DNA of 42,414 bases from Actinomycetes bacterium (lineage in GTDB: Bacteria > Actinomycetota > Actinomycetes > Mycobacteriales > Mycobacteriaceae): positions 1 through 42,414 of the forward strand of contig JAHZKD010000133.1 in NCBI GenBank assembly GCA_022600605.1, given 5' to 3'. How positions within the stretch are numbered: position 1 is the first letter of the stretch; each line of letters begins with the position of its first letter. Shown one piece after another: positions 23,030 through 31,893 of the stretch. Made by a program: the position numbers and the translations under genes. The notes under the pieces were generated by a model. The model had not been told where the DNA came from and made no database searches. It saw nothing but the letters and a program-made list of their open reading frames with translations.

Positions 23030-24116
23030 CAGGTATGACATCAGGGTGCCGGCACTGGAGGTCCTCCAGGGGGCGCGTCGGATCTACTGCTTCGCGATCG
23101 ACGGCAAGCACCTCCTGGACTTCACCGCGGTCTCGCGCGTCAAACGTTCCGGAGATGGTGAGTTGGATGGCTATCAGCGCCCCGAGGTGCTCAGCCACAT
23201 CAGGGCGATACGTCGGTACGTCGAGTCGCCGGATGCTTTCGTACCCAATGCTGTTGTTCTCGCATTTGATTCACGCGTCCGATTCGAAGCCAAACGTCAC
23301 AAGCGCACCGTCGAATACTCCACCATGGGCGAATTGATCATCCCCGTCGACGAGACCCTGGAGGATGCAGCTAAGCCAGCTCTCCTGGTCGACGGACAGC
23401 AACGGGTCGCCGCGATCAGGGACGCCGATGTCGCCGAATTCCCAGTGGCCGCGGTCGCTTTCATCGCCTCAGACGCCGAGGAACAACGCTCGCAGTTCAT
23501 CCTGGTCAACAACACCAAACCGCTGCCCAAGGGCCTCATCCATGAGCTGCTGCCAGGGGCCACAGGCTACCTGCCGCCCAAATACGCCCGCCGGCAACTA
23601 CCCGCGCAAATCATGACCCGCCTCAACCTCGACTCTGACAGCCCTTTCCGCGGCGCCATTGCAACCCCGACCTCGCCCGACGGCTACATCAAAGACAACA
23701 GCGTATTGAAGATGATCGAGAACAGCCTGTACGACGGCGCTCTCTACCAGTACCGAAACCCCGAGGACGGGTCCGGCGACATTGAGCAGATGGTGCTGCA
23801 CCTCAAGATCTTCTGGAGCCTGGTGGAGTGCACCTGGCCCATCGAATGGAAACTCATACCGCGAAAGTCGCGACTGACCCATGGCGTCGGCATCCAGGCC
23901 CTCGGGTACATCATGGACTCCCTTACCGAAGGCCACCACGCAGACGCGTTGCCCAAAATAACGCTAGACCGTCGACTCGAGTCGCTCTGCGAGGTCACAG
24001 CCTGGGCCAGTGGGACCTGGGACCTCGGACCCGGCGATCAGCGGCGTTGGAACGGCCTGCAGAACACACCCAACGACGTCAAGCTCTTGACGAACGTACT
24101 TCTCAGAGCGCTGTGA
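23022..24116 (+). CDS. dpdB: DGQHR-domain protein DpdB, second copy
   Basis: The GTG at 23022 has a GAAAGGA ribosome-binding site and overlaps dpdA by 8 nt, giving 364 aa. LLVDGQQRVAAIRDA (about residue 122) is the DGQHR motif, followed by QFILVNNTKPLPKGLIHELLPG, which closely parallels the FLRVNT-PLP-NL-TELLP segment of the first copy. YQRPEVLSHIRAIRRYV also matches. The copies are therefore paralogues from an old duplication. They could form a heteromer with DpdA, or serve different DNA targets. It is the last gene of the rightward modification operon and converges with dpdD. Confidence 0.85.
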   Translation: MADRYDIRVPALEVLQGARRIYCFAIDGKHLLDFTAVSRVKRSGDGELDGYQRPEVLSHIRAIRRYVESPDAFVPNAVVLAFDSRVRFEAKRHKRTVEYSTMGELIIPVDETLEDAAKPALLVDGQQRVAAIRDADVAEFPVAAVAFIASDAEEQRSQFILVNNTKPLPKGLIHELLPGATGYLPPKYARRQLPAQIMTRLNLDSDSPFRGAIATPTSPDGYIKDNSVLKMIENSLYDGALYQYRNPEDGSGDIEQMVLHLKIFWSLVECTWPIEWKLIPRKSRLTHGVGIQALGYIMDSLTEGHHADALPKITLDRRLESLCEVTAWASGTWDLGPGDQRRWNGLQNTPNDVKLLTNVLLRAL

Positions 24117-24136
24117 AGCGTACTGGGCTGTGGACA

Positions 24137-24149
24137 GGAGGACACCTCC
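24137..24149. terminator. Weak hairpin between convergent operons
   Basis: GGAGG-ACA-CCTCC lies in the 68-bp gap between the dpdB2 and dpdD stops. A second small dyad, GATCGCCTGAACGATC, follows. No T run is present, so this may be only a modest bidirectional block. Confidence 0.3.
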
Positions 24150-24184
24150 GCGGCACTGATCGCCTGAACGATCATCTCGAAAGC

Positions 24185-26302
24185 TCACACGACGACGTCG
24201 TACACCACGTCCCTGGCCGTGTCCGGGCCTGTTTTGATCGCGTCCATCGCCGCCCGCAGCAGCGACGCCGAGCCGCCCCCGTTTGCCTCGACGATAATCG
24301 CGCGCTTGTTGGCATGCTGTCTGATGAACCCGGTGGCGGCATGTTTCGCGCATCGGATGGCGAGAACGATGTAATCGGCGCGGCGTGACCAGTCCCTAAG
24401 TTGCGAGTTACCGACACGGTCATGACTCGACCGGACATTCAGGCCAGGAGCGACTTCGGCCAGAGCGCTTCGCACCCGACTCAGAATGGCCTCGTCGAGA
24501 GAGTATAGAAGCAGATTCCCTTCGATACGCTGTGGTGTCGATTGCACGCCTACTGGCGGATCCCAAACCAATCCAAGTTCAAGCTCCTGGTCGAGACTGC
24601 GCGCCATTCTGAGCTCATCAGAGCCGATTCGCGCACGTTGTCGACTCAACGGTTCCAGAAGACGAGTTGTCAGACGCAGTCTGGCTTCTGGATCAGGTGC
24701 TGCATAGCGCGCCAACATGTCCACTAAATCCAACTCCACCGATGAGCGTTCGATGCTCACCCAACGGTCTATGTCCGCGCTGAGGTCGTCGACTAATCGA
24801 GCGTAGTCACCGTCCGCGGGCGCGGAGCGTAAGACGATATCGGTGAGAGCGACCAGACCGGCTAGGTCAGCCGGACGGAACTTGCCCTGCAGCAGAGCGA
24901 TGTCGATTAGCGCCTGGGCAGCTTTAGGGGCCGGAATGCCGAAGTCGTCGGCGTCGATAAATGGTCCGGCCAGCGACCACACTCGACTGGCTGACGAGTC
25001 ATCCAGGTCTGCTATGACCGCCGCAATCTCCTCGTCGTCGGTTGACGGTGCCGGCCAGCCTCTCCACTGCTCGTTAGCAAGCAAGTCGCAAACATCGACA
25101 CCCGCCCCGATGGCACTGAAGAGCTGCGCCCATGACACTGGTTGAGCGGCTTGCTCCTTCGTGGTAACGCCCGGCTCGGACGAGCCTAGAGCTTCAGACG
25201 ACAATGTGGGTTGCGGCGCGAGTTCTGCTTCTAGCGGCGTCGCTGGCTCAGCCGCATTCCCGTCTGCCGCAGGTATCTCGGCGATAGGTTCCTCAACCCG
25301 AACTGATGCATCGTGTGAGCCCGCAGGTTGCTCCTCGACCTCTCGCACGACCGTCCCGGCTACGTCTACTCTCAGTTCGGCAAGCATTTCGACAACACCG
25401 GGCACCCGCACCAGTTGGTCGCCGAGTCCGTCACCCTGACGGACCACCGCGGCGATCGCGAGCACCTTTAGAGACTTGGGCCCGAAGCCTGCATAAGGCT
25501 TAGTTACCAGTGGCGGGACTAAATCACCGCGGTCCAGCAACGCCTCTTTGGCGGCTTCGATGTCGCCCGCATCCAACGGCGACTCGACCAGTTGGTAGTA
25601 GATCGCGGCCAGAATCGCGTCCTTCACCGGACCCGGAGGATTGCTGTGAGCTACAGATTTCAAGCCGGGTAGGCGAAGCAATTCGCCATAACTGCCAAGG
25701 CGGGCGAGACGTTTGATCAGAAGGTTGGTGTAATTGCTCCCGCTCAATCCGTTTCCGGATAGTCGGTCTAGCAACGCCGCCGACGCCGCGCTCTGACCAG
25801 CAGCTAGTGCTAGGTCGAATTCGGCCAGCAGACGGGACAGAGGAAGTGGAGCAATCCCGACACCGATCGGCTTGCGGCCAACGGCCTCAATAAGTCGTTG
25901 CAACGCTGCCCATAGGCTGGCACCTGTCTCCGTTCGAACATCGAGCAACAGAATGCCACGGTGTCCGACAAATTCCACCAGCGCTGCCTCGATCGGATCA
26001 TTAAGATCCAACGTGCGTGCGCTGTACGGTGCGTAGCTTGGCACAACAAAGGCATCAACCCATTCCCGCACCGCCATTGCCTGATCGCCCGACCGTGGAA
26101 CGACATATATTAGGCGGTCCTCCTGGCCTGGTCCCAGGCGCGGAAGGATATACGGCGCTTCGGAATCCGTTGACATCGACTCCAGGAAGGGACGCAGTCG
26201 CTCCCCTGTCTGAGACTGGAAGTTGCGGTCCCAGTACCTGTTATGCGGAAGGCCGAAAAACCTGTCCAGAAATCCATCCAAGTCCTTGGTCGCTACTCCC
26301 AC
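24185..26302 (-). CDS. dpdD: DpdD-like protein
   Basis: The protein has 705 aa, beginning at a GTG that overlaps the dpdK end by 10 nt. N-terminal signature-like segments are DGFLDRFFGLPHNRYWDRNF and, near residue 95, FVVPSYAPYSA. A long region of alpha-helical repeats follows (about 165-300). An acidic, Pro/Ala/Glu-rich linker (about 325-400) separates it from a C-terminal half that ends in IVLAIRCAKHAATGFIRQHA and a DAIKTGPDTARDVVYDVVV tail, which looks like a small Rossmann-type module. No catalytic motif is certain. The name rests on size, its place at the end of the restriction operon and general likeness to Dpd proteins; in Salmonella dpdD is counted with the restriction part. Confidence 0.7.
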   Translation of the reverse strand: MGVATKDLDGFLDRFFGLPHNRYWDRNFQSQTGERLRPFLESMSTDSEAPYILPRLGPGQEDRLIYVVPRSGDQAMAVREWVDAFVVPSYAPYSARTLDLNDPIEAALVEFVGHRGILLLDVRTETGASLWAALQRLIEAVGRKPIGVGIAPLPLSRLLAEFDLALAAGQSAASAALLDRLSGNGLSGSNYTNLLIKRLARLGSYGELLRLPGLKSVAHSNPPGPVKDAILAAIYYQLVESPLDAGDIEAAKEALLDRGDLVPPLVTKPYAGFGPKSLKVLAIAAVVRQGDGLGDQLVRVPGVVEMLAELRVDVAGTVVREVEEQPAGSHDASVRVEEPIAEIPAADGNAAEPATPLEAELAPQPTLSSEALGSSEPGVTTKEQAAQPVSWAQLFSAIGAGVDVCDLLANEQWRGWPAPSTDDEEIAAVIADLDDSSASRVWSLAGPFIDADDFGIPAPKAAQALIDIALLQGKFRPADLAGLVALTDIVLRSAPADGDYARLVDDLSADIDRWVSIERSSVELDLVDMLARYAAPDPEARLRLTTRLLEPLSRQRARIGSDELRMARSLDQELELGLVWDPPVGVQSTPQRIEGNLLLYSLDEAILSRVRSALAEVAPGLNVRSSHDRVGNSQLRDWSRRADYIVLAIRCAKHAATGFIRQHANKRAIIVEANGGGSASLLRAAMDAIKTGPDTARDVVYDVVV

Positions 26303-26817
26303 GGTTGGCCGCCGAAACGCTGGGTAAATTCGACTCTGGTCAGTGCAGCGGCGGTCCGATCGAGCAGGTATCGGCTTCGTTCGTCGTTCTTATGCATGCC
26401 CTGGTAGGTGTAGTTCATCGATCCGGTGATCTGCCAGTCATCTCCGCATAAGGTCTTTTCGTGGTAGATGGTTTCATCACGAATGACCCTCAGGTTCGCC
26501 GGATCCACCTGTCGCTGCAGGTGGTCCAGAAAGCGCACGCTTTTGCCGGGCCGGGTAATCACCCGCAGCCTCGTCCCAGCCTTCGTCAGAAGCCCCAAGA
26601 CCTCGGCGAACAGATAGGAACGGTTCAGTGGGTCGTTGAATGCCGCGTCGTAGGCGCCACCGGTGTTATCGATCACCTCGATATCCGATATCCAAGGCGA
26701 CATCAACCAGAGGTCCTCGCTGGGAGTCAACAATTCGGACAGCAGCACATCGGATAACAGATGATCGATCTTGACTCCGGTGGCCTGACCGGTCCGTTGA
26801 TCTCTTTCGCGAATCAT
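26293..26817 (-). CDS. dpdK: PLD-superfamily nuclease DpdK
   Basis: The protein has 174 aa; the ATG overlaps the dpdJ stop (ATGA). One HKD motif is present, IYHEKTLCGDDWQITGSMNY (about residue 118), giving H, K, D and the following S-N pair. A single motif per chain means the enzyme would act as a dimer, as in Nuc- and BfiI-type nucleases. LLSDVLLSELLTPSEDLWLMSPWISD is the usual N-terminal strand-helix entry. Within the Dpd system it is the best candidate for the DNA-cutting subunit, working with the DpdJ helicase. Length and frame are intact. Confidence 0.85.
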   Translation of the reverse strand: MIRERDQRTGQATGVKIDHLLSDVLLSELLTPSEDLWLMSPWISDIEVIDNTGGAYDAAFNDPLNRSYLFAEVLGLLTKAGTRLRVITRPGKSVRFLDHLQRQVDPANLRVIRDETIYHEKTLCGDDWQITGSMNYTYQGMHKNDERSRYLLDRTAAALTRVEFTQRFGGQPWE

Positions 26818-29800
26818 CCTGCTGCCTCGGTTAATTCGACAATTGCATTGATCTCACCGGCACTCCGAGCTAGCTTGGCGACGGTTCCGTGCAATCGTAG
26901 GACGTCGCGGTCAACAGCGATCGCCGGAACCTCGCGGAGCGCACGTGTGAATTGCCGCAGGTTGTCCACTGACGCTGACAATCGGACTCGGGCATGGGCA
27001 GTGATTTCCCGGACGTAGTTTTCCGCCCAGACGGGGTGGGTAACGTCGATGACCGGCAACTGCTCGTCGTGGGCGGCGCGGACCAGCAGTGGGTCCAGTC
27101 GTGGGTTCGGACTGTACGGCTGGTAATGCTTCAGATGTTGAATGCGAGCTTCGCTGCCACGCGGCATCAAAATGCTGTAGATCTGGTCCGGATTGAAGTC
27201 CAGTTCTGCGAGCCCCGGAACTTCGATCGCGCCGGCCCCGGCCAGGTAGGCCAGAATTCCGCTGTCGACCTCGAAACCCAGCTGTTCTTCAAGATCGTCC
27301 CAGGCCTGGTTGAGTTCGAGGGCAACCTTGTCGGTGTCCTGACTAGATCCCGGTCGCAGGTAACGTGACGATAATGCGGCCACGGCCCTGTGCCTCGGGG
27401 GCGCGTCAATGTGCGCCCAGGCACGACGCAACTCGTGCAACGCCGCATCAGCCTCTGCAACGGAGGCCGGCGACCGAAGCCGGGCTACCGCTTGCGCTGC
27501 AACCGATTGCGGATTGTCGACGATATGGGCGAGAAGACGACTGACGGTATCACGAACATATTCCTGTTCACTGTCGTCGAGCACGCCGTCGACGAGGTGC
27601 CAGAAACAACTTGGGTCGGTGGCGTAATAATCCACAAACTTGGTTAGGATGCCCAAGCCGCCAAGTGCTGTCTCCGTCAACCACACTTTAGCGCTTCCAG
27701 TACCGTCGGGATCCACGACATCAACGATCAAATCTGTGTCCTGGGCATCGGGGCTGGAGCGTTGGGCCGCAGCCCGGATTGCGGCCGCGACGGTGTCGCG
27801 ATAGGTTCTCTGCGCCAACACGATCGACCCCGGCACGACGTCGTCTGACCACAGCAGGCCAGCATTGCGATCAACCGCTTCAACGACGTTAGCGTCATCA
27901 GCCAAGGCAGTTAAGGTACTAACGAGTCGGGCCGGACTGTTGGAACTATCATCACGATAGATGGCGTTCAGGACACTATCGATGCTGTCAGCCCACGCTC
28001 CCCCGCTCAACTCTTCGCCTACCTGTTCGTTTGTCTTGGTTGGGTTTTCAACTCGCTTGAGCGCAAACGCGGTGGTATACACGAGAGCAAGCCAGCGCCG
28101 CTGGAATGCATTGGCGCGGTGTTCCAACTCTGGGTCATCCTGCAGTGCCGCGTTGAAGGCGAATCCCCGCCATTGCGGTGAGCGCAGATAGTTCTTCACT
28201 CCCGGCGCAGTAGTGTCGAGCGCCAACAGTTGAAACCGCACCCCGTCGACACTTAGCGAGAAGCCGAGTGCTACCGACTCGCCGCCTCTTGCGTAGCTGA
28301 CCGACAACTCTCGGTCGGGCGTGGCGCCACCTTTCGTCTTGATTGTGCAGTCAGCGCCATCGGTCAGACGACGAACCACAACGGGATTTCCGATCCCGCC
28401 AGTGCCGAACCCCATTGCCGGAATACGGCGATGCCAGGGGCTCGATCTTGGTACGTCGGTGTCGGTGAGCGGTTCGCTATCGACGAACTGGGATTTCCAC
28501 CGAGCGACACCCTGTGACTGGTCGGCGATCTCCGGTGGAGGCTGATGCAGTTGGATGGCCAGCGGGCGCAGCACTCGGATCGGTGAGCCGCCATCCGGCG
28601 TCCATTCACCTTCATCAGCGTAGTCATCGAGGAACACCGAAACGTTCAGGGGTTCGTGCTCCCCGGCGGGGAGAGGAAGCCAGGTACGCTGGTCGGATTG
28701 GTTGTATCCGTAGCGCAGGCTGACCTTCCCGGGGACGGCCTCGCGCAGCGCAATCTCGACGCGGCGGGCCGGGTCGTCGTCGAGGAAATCGACATTGAAA
28801 GTTACTTCCGGAACATTCAAACCGTCGAACAAGGTCCGCGTCAGGAACTCCGGCAACAAGGACTTCGGCCGCGCTCCGGCGTCCTTTCCATATACCGCCC
28901 AACGTCGATCAAGTCTCCGCACAATAGTTGGTGCCACTGCAAGCAATATGGAACGCGGCGAGCCCCAAAGCGCTGCGTCCGCTTCCTCGGCGCTGATCTG
29001 CAGGCAGGAACACAGATAGGAGCGGAGGTCAGCCCGAAGTGCATCATCAGTCGCCAGGCTGCTGAGAAGCGCCGTCAAAGCTCTCTCGTCCGCCTGGGCG
29101 GGTTGTTGACCCCCTTCTTTTGGCGCGGCGACGATGGCGCGAGCATCAAGGCCGGTCCTTCGCGACAACCAGACCAGTAATGCCTGTGCCGCCTGTATTT
29201 TCAAGACGAACCGGTTTCCAACTGGCAGGCGCCGAGCCGGAAGCTCGGGCGCGAACAAGGTGTCGTAGGACTGATAGGTCAATCGGTCGCGCCCATAATC
29301 CGTCAATGTCACGACAGTCCATGGCCGGGTACCGCGGCGACGACCCGCGCGGCCGCGTCGCTGGACGAACGACGCTGAGTCGCGAGGAGCCTTATGCTGT
29401 AGCACCAGCCCCACCCGGTCATCATCGAACCCCACCTCAAGAGAGGCAGTCGCTACCACCAGATCCGAATCTTGGGATACCCCGCCGGACTGCGAGGAGG
29501 TCAGCGAGACCCTCAGTCCGCCGGCGCGCGCCGCCGGATCGAGCAGGCGGCCGATGTCTTGCACCAAGTCCCAGGACTGCCCGTCGATGAAGCGTTCGGG
29601 CCGATAGGGCGCGTCGATCGACCTAAGGCCAGCTAGCACCGGCATTCGCCCTCGCTTGCCTTCGGCCTCGGTCAGATCATGAAATAGTCGGTTGGTGACG
29701 TCGAGGTCGTCGGTGAACAGGAAGCCGCGCGAACCGAAGACATCTTCCTGTCTCGGCAGATCCAGTACACGGCCGAACAACATGGCTGTCTGGATGGTGG

Positions 29801-31223
29801 TAGATAACGCGGAAGCCTGCGACAACGGATCATTACGCAACGCGATTGCATACTCGCGGCCCTCTTCGAGTAAGTCGTCGGGTGCAGGCTCGACGAGTTC
29901 TACCGCCGCCCGGGAAAGTCCCGTGAGCTGTCCGAAGAAATCCGCGGCATCACGCAAAGTCGCACTGAGACCAACGAACACCGGTTGGCCCTTAAGCGCA
30001 AAACGCCAGCGCCGCAACAGCAGGGCGACCTGAGCTCCATGCACGCCGGAGTATGTATGCACCTCGTCCAACAGGACCAGCGCCGGAGAGCGCGCGCCGC
30101 TAGTCCACCCAAGCAGCCAGCCCATGTCGGGATCGGTGGAACTACGGTTGAGCATTTCCGTCGTGGTGAATAGCAGATCAGGCGGACTGGCCTTTAGCCT
30201 GTCGCGAGTCAGCACCAGATGCTCGATCACGTACGGACGCTGGGAATTTGTGCATTCGAGGCGCTCGACACCGGCCTTCCGGTCGGCTTCGGTCCAAACT
30301 AAATCGCTCCGGCAGTCCGGGCATTTCAGATAAGGACAGACCCAGGCGTTCCCGCTCGGCTTCCACGACGCCTTGGGTCCGAAATAGTAGTTAGATCGGC
30401 TGTTGTACGGAGTGTCGCCGTAGAGCACACCGACGCGCAGCGGTCGGACGCCTGCCGCCACTTGGACCGTGTTGATCGCCGCCAGTCGGTCGACAGCTTC
30501 ACGGAGTTGATCGCGTAGTAGTTCGTTGCGAGGATACAGTGCGACGGTGTGCACTCCTGTCCCACCACTGCGAGCGTGTGCAGCCATAGCGACGAATCCT
30601 GGCACGTAGAACGCCATCGTCTTGCCGCTACCCGTTCCGGCACCCACGATAACGCCGCGAGAGTCACGCTCGGCCAGGTAGCTCAAGATCGACTTGGCTG
30701 CGTCGACCTGAAACCGCGCTACCGTGGAGTGGCGTATGGCGGCTTCTGCGATGGCGGCCAGTGGATCGACCCAACCATTCGTCAATGAAAGTTGTTTTAT
30801 CGCAGCGGATGTCGCGACATCGCGATTTGGATAGCGACGTGGAGCGACATGCAGTCGGTAGTCGGCAACCAGGGTCGGGCGCCGCCGCCACCAGCCTTGA
30901 GTGGGGTTCTCGACGCGGAACAGTTGGCGAAGTGTAGAAGCCAGGCGGACGGTTTCACTCATGCGGGTTCGGTATTTAGCCGGCGAATATCCCGGGATCG
31001 TAAACAGGAACGACCGGTCGACGAGTAGTTCGATCACGTCGTCGGACAAGAGCCCTAGCGGCCAGTCACCCAGGTGTTTATCGACGACTGCTTCAACTTC
31101 TTCTTTCGATATCGTTCCCGTGGTCACACCCCAGGACAGCAGGGGAAGTTCGAGGTCCTCAAGATCGTCGAGCAGTGCCGAGACGGCTGCACGTTCGTCG
31201 AATGAAGGATCAGTCAAAGTCAA
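26814..31223 (-). CDS. dpdJ: Large DEAD/DEAH-type helicase DpdJ
   Basis: The protein has 1469 aa. Probable starts are the TTGs at 31223 or 31217, overlapping dpdI by 8-14 nt. Helicase motifs are VVGAGTGSGKTMAFYVPGF (Walker A, about residue 197), LLFTTTEMLNRS (Ib), LVLLDEVHTYSG (DEVH, about 377), VFVGLSATLRD (III), VVATASLEVGFDD (V) and SFVQRRGRAGRRRG (VI, about 630). Four cysteines in CPYLKC-CRSD and ECTNS near 290-325 suggest a zinc module inside the first half. The C-terminal 800 residues are not recognisable by motif. The architecture, with a paired PLD protein directly downstream, resembles DrmA/DrmC of DISARM. It probably translocates on DNA and feeds DpdK. Confidence 0.87.
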   Translation of the reverse strand: MTLTDPSFDERAAVSALLDDLEDLELPLLSWGVTTGTISKEEVEAVVDKHLGDWPLGLLSDDVIELLVDRSFLFTIPGYSPAKYRTRMSETVRLASTLRQLFRVENPTQGWWRRRPTLVADYRLHVAPRRYPNRDVATSAAIKQLSLTNGWVDPLAAIAEAAIRHSTVARFQVDAAKSILSYLAERDSRGVIVGAGTGSGKTMAFYVPGFVAMAAHARSGGTGVHTVALYPRNELLRDQLREAVDRLAAINTVQVAAGVRPLRVGVLYGDTPYNSRSNYYFGPKASWKPSGNAWVCPYLKCPDCRSDLVWTEADRKAGVERLECTNSQRPYVIEHLVLTRDRLKASPPDLLFTTTEMLNRSSTDPDMGWLLGWTSGARSPALVLLDEVHTYSGVHGAQVALLLRRWRFALKGQPVFVGLSATLRDAADFFGQLTGLSRAAVELVEPAPDDLLEEGREYAIALRNDPLSQASALSTTIQTAMLFGRVLDLPRQEDVFGSRGFLFTDDLDVTNRLFHDLTEAEGKRGRMPVLAGLRSIDAPYRPERFIDGQSWDLVQDIGRLLDPAARAGGLRVSLTSSQSGGVSQDSDLVVATASLEVGFDDDRVGLVLQHKAPRDSASFVQRRGRAGRRRGTRPWTVVTLTDYGRDRLTYQSYDTLFAPELPARRLPVGNRFVLKIQAAQALLVWLSRRTGLDARAIVAAPKEGGQQPAQADERALTALLSSLATDDALRADLRSYLCSCLQISAEEADAALWGSPRSILLAVAPTIVRRLDRRWAVYGKDAGARPKSLLPEFLTRTLFDGLNVPEVTFNVDFLDDDPARRVEIALREAVPGKVSLRYGYNQSDQRTWLPLPAGEHEPLNVSVFLDDYADEGEWTPDGGSPIRVLRPLAIQLHQPPPEIADQSQGVARWKSQFVDSEPLTDTDVPRSSPWHRRIPAMGFGTGGIGNPVVVRRLTDGADCTIKTKGGATPDRELSVSYARGGESVALGFSLSVDGVRFQLLALDTTAPGVKNYLRSPQWRGFAFNAALQDDPELEHRANAFQRRWLALVYTTAFALKRVENPTKTNEQVGEELSGGAWADSIDSVLNAIYRDDSSNSPARLVSTLTALADDANVVEAVDRNAGLLWSDDVVPGSIVLAQRTYRDTVAAAIRAAAQRSSPDAQDTDLIVDVVDPDGTGSAKVWLTETALGGLGILTKFVDYYATDPSCFWHLVDGVLDDSEQEYVRDTVSRLLAHIVDNPQSVAAQAVARLRSPASVAEADAALHELRRAWAHIDAPPRHRAVAALSSRYLRPGSSQDTDKVALELNQAWDDLEEQLGFEVDSGILAYLAGAGAIEVPGLAELDFNPDQIYSILMPRGSEARIQHLKHYQPYSPNPRLDPLLVRAAHDEQLPVIDVTHPVWAENYVREITAHARVRLSASVDNLRQFTRALREVPAIAVDRDVLRLHGTVAKLARSAGEINAIVELTEAAG

Positions 31224-31893
31224 CCCGCTTTACGCGAATGTTAGCCGCCCAATCACTTTTGCGTAAAACAGCAATGTCATCGTCAGTCAACTGATCCAAC
31301 GTCGTGCCTTCTTGTAGTTGCTTCAGCACTTCACGAAGGTGTGGCCCCGGATCCTCGACCGACAGCAATTCACGCCGGACCATGTCGCGGTAGTGCACGA
31401 ACTGTGCGATGGCAGCCGAATCAGTAGGTACTTGCATGCCTGCGGACTTCATGGCGTCCAGTCCGCGGTTGACCGGCCCAGCACTTCCCTTGCCGATTAG
31501 CGCGAGTCGGTCGGTCGGAAGTTGCTGAATCGCGTTTCCGGCCCACTCCCGCCAGGCAGCACTGAACGCCACGCGAACCCGTTGCTGAACTTCACCTATC
31601 TTCTTGGTGGCCGACTGGACAGCCTGCCGACTCGGTAGACCTCCGGCGCCAGCGTGCCTCTCAAAATTCCTCAGCCCACTGTCGAGTTCGCCGATATCGA
31701 CCTCGACGTTCTGACCGCGCAGAGCCGCTACTAGCTGGAGCGAATTCTCCAGGGACAAAAGCAGCTTCTCTGCATTCTCTACTTCTGTCGCCACCCGTAA
31801 GGCGTCATCTCTGTCCTTGTCGGTGTCACCGCGTTTGCGTGCCTCAGCCTGCAGTTCCAGCGCACGCGCAAAGATGGATCCGTGACCGCTCAT
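31210..31893 (-). CDS. dpdI: DpdI-like coiled-coil protein
   Basis: The protein has 227 aa, with an ATG overlapping the dpdH stop (ATGA). The first half is strongly helical and charged (ARALELQAEARKRGDTDKDR, NAEKLLLSLENSLQLVAALRG), consistent with a coiled coil. The C-terminus (LDQLTDDDIAVLRKSDWAANIRVKRV) is compact. There is no enzymatic motif. It lies between the DpdH ATPase and the DpdJ helicase and could bridge them. The symbol is given by operon position and size rather than by sequence recognition. Confidence 0.65.
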   Translation of the reverse strand: MSGHGSIFARALELQAEARKRGDTDKDRDDALRVATEVENAEKLLLSLENSLQLVAALRGQNVEVDIGELDSGLRNFERHAGAGGLPSRQAVQSATKKIGEVQQRVRVAFSAAWREWAGNAIQQLPTDRLALIGKGSAGPVNRGLDAMKSAGMQVPTDSAAIAQFVHYRDMVRRELLSVEDPGPHLREVLKQLQEGTTLDQLTDDDIAVLRKSDWAANIRVKRVDFD

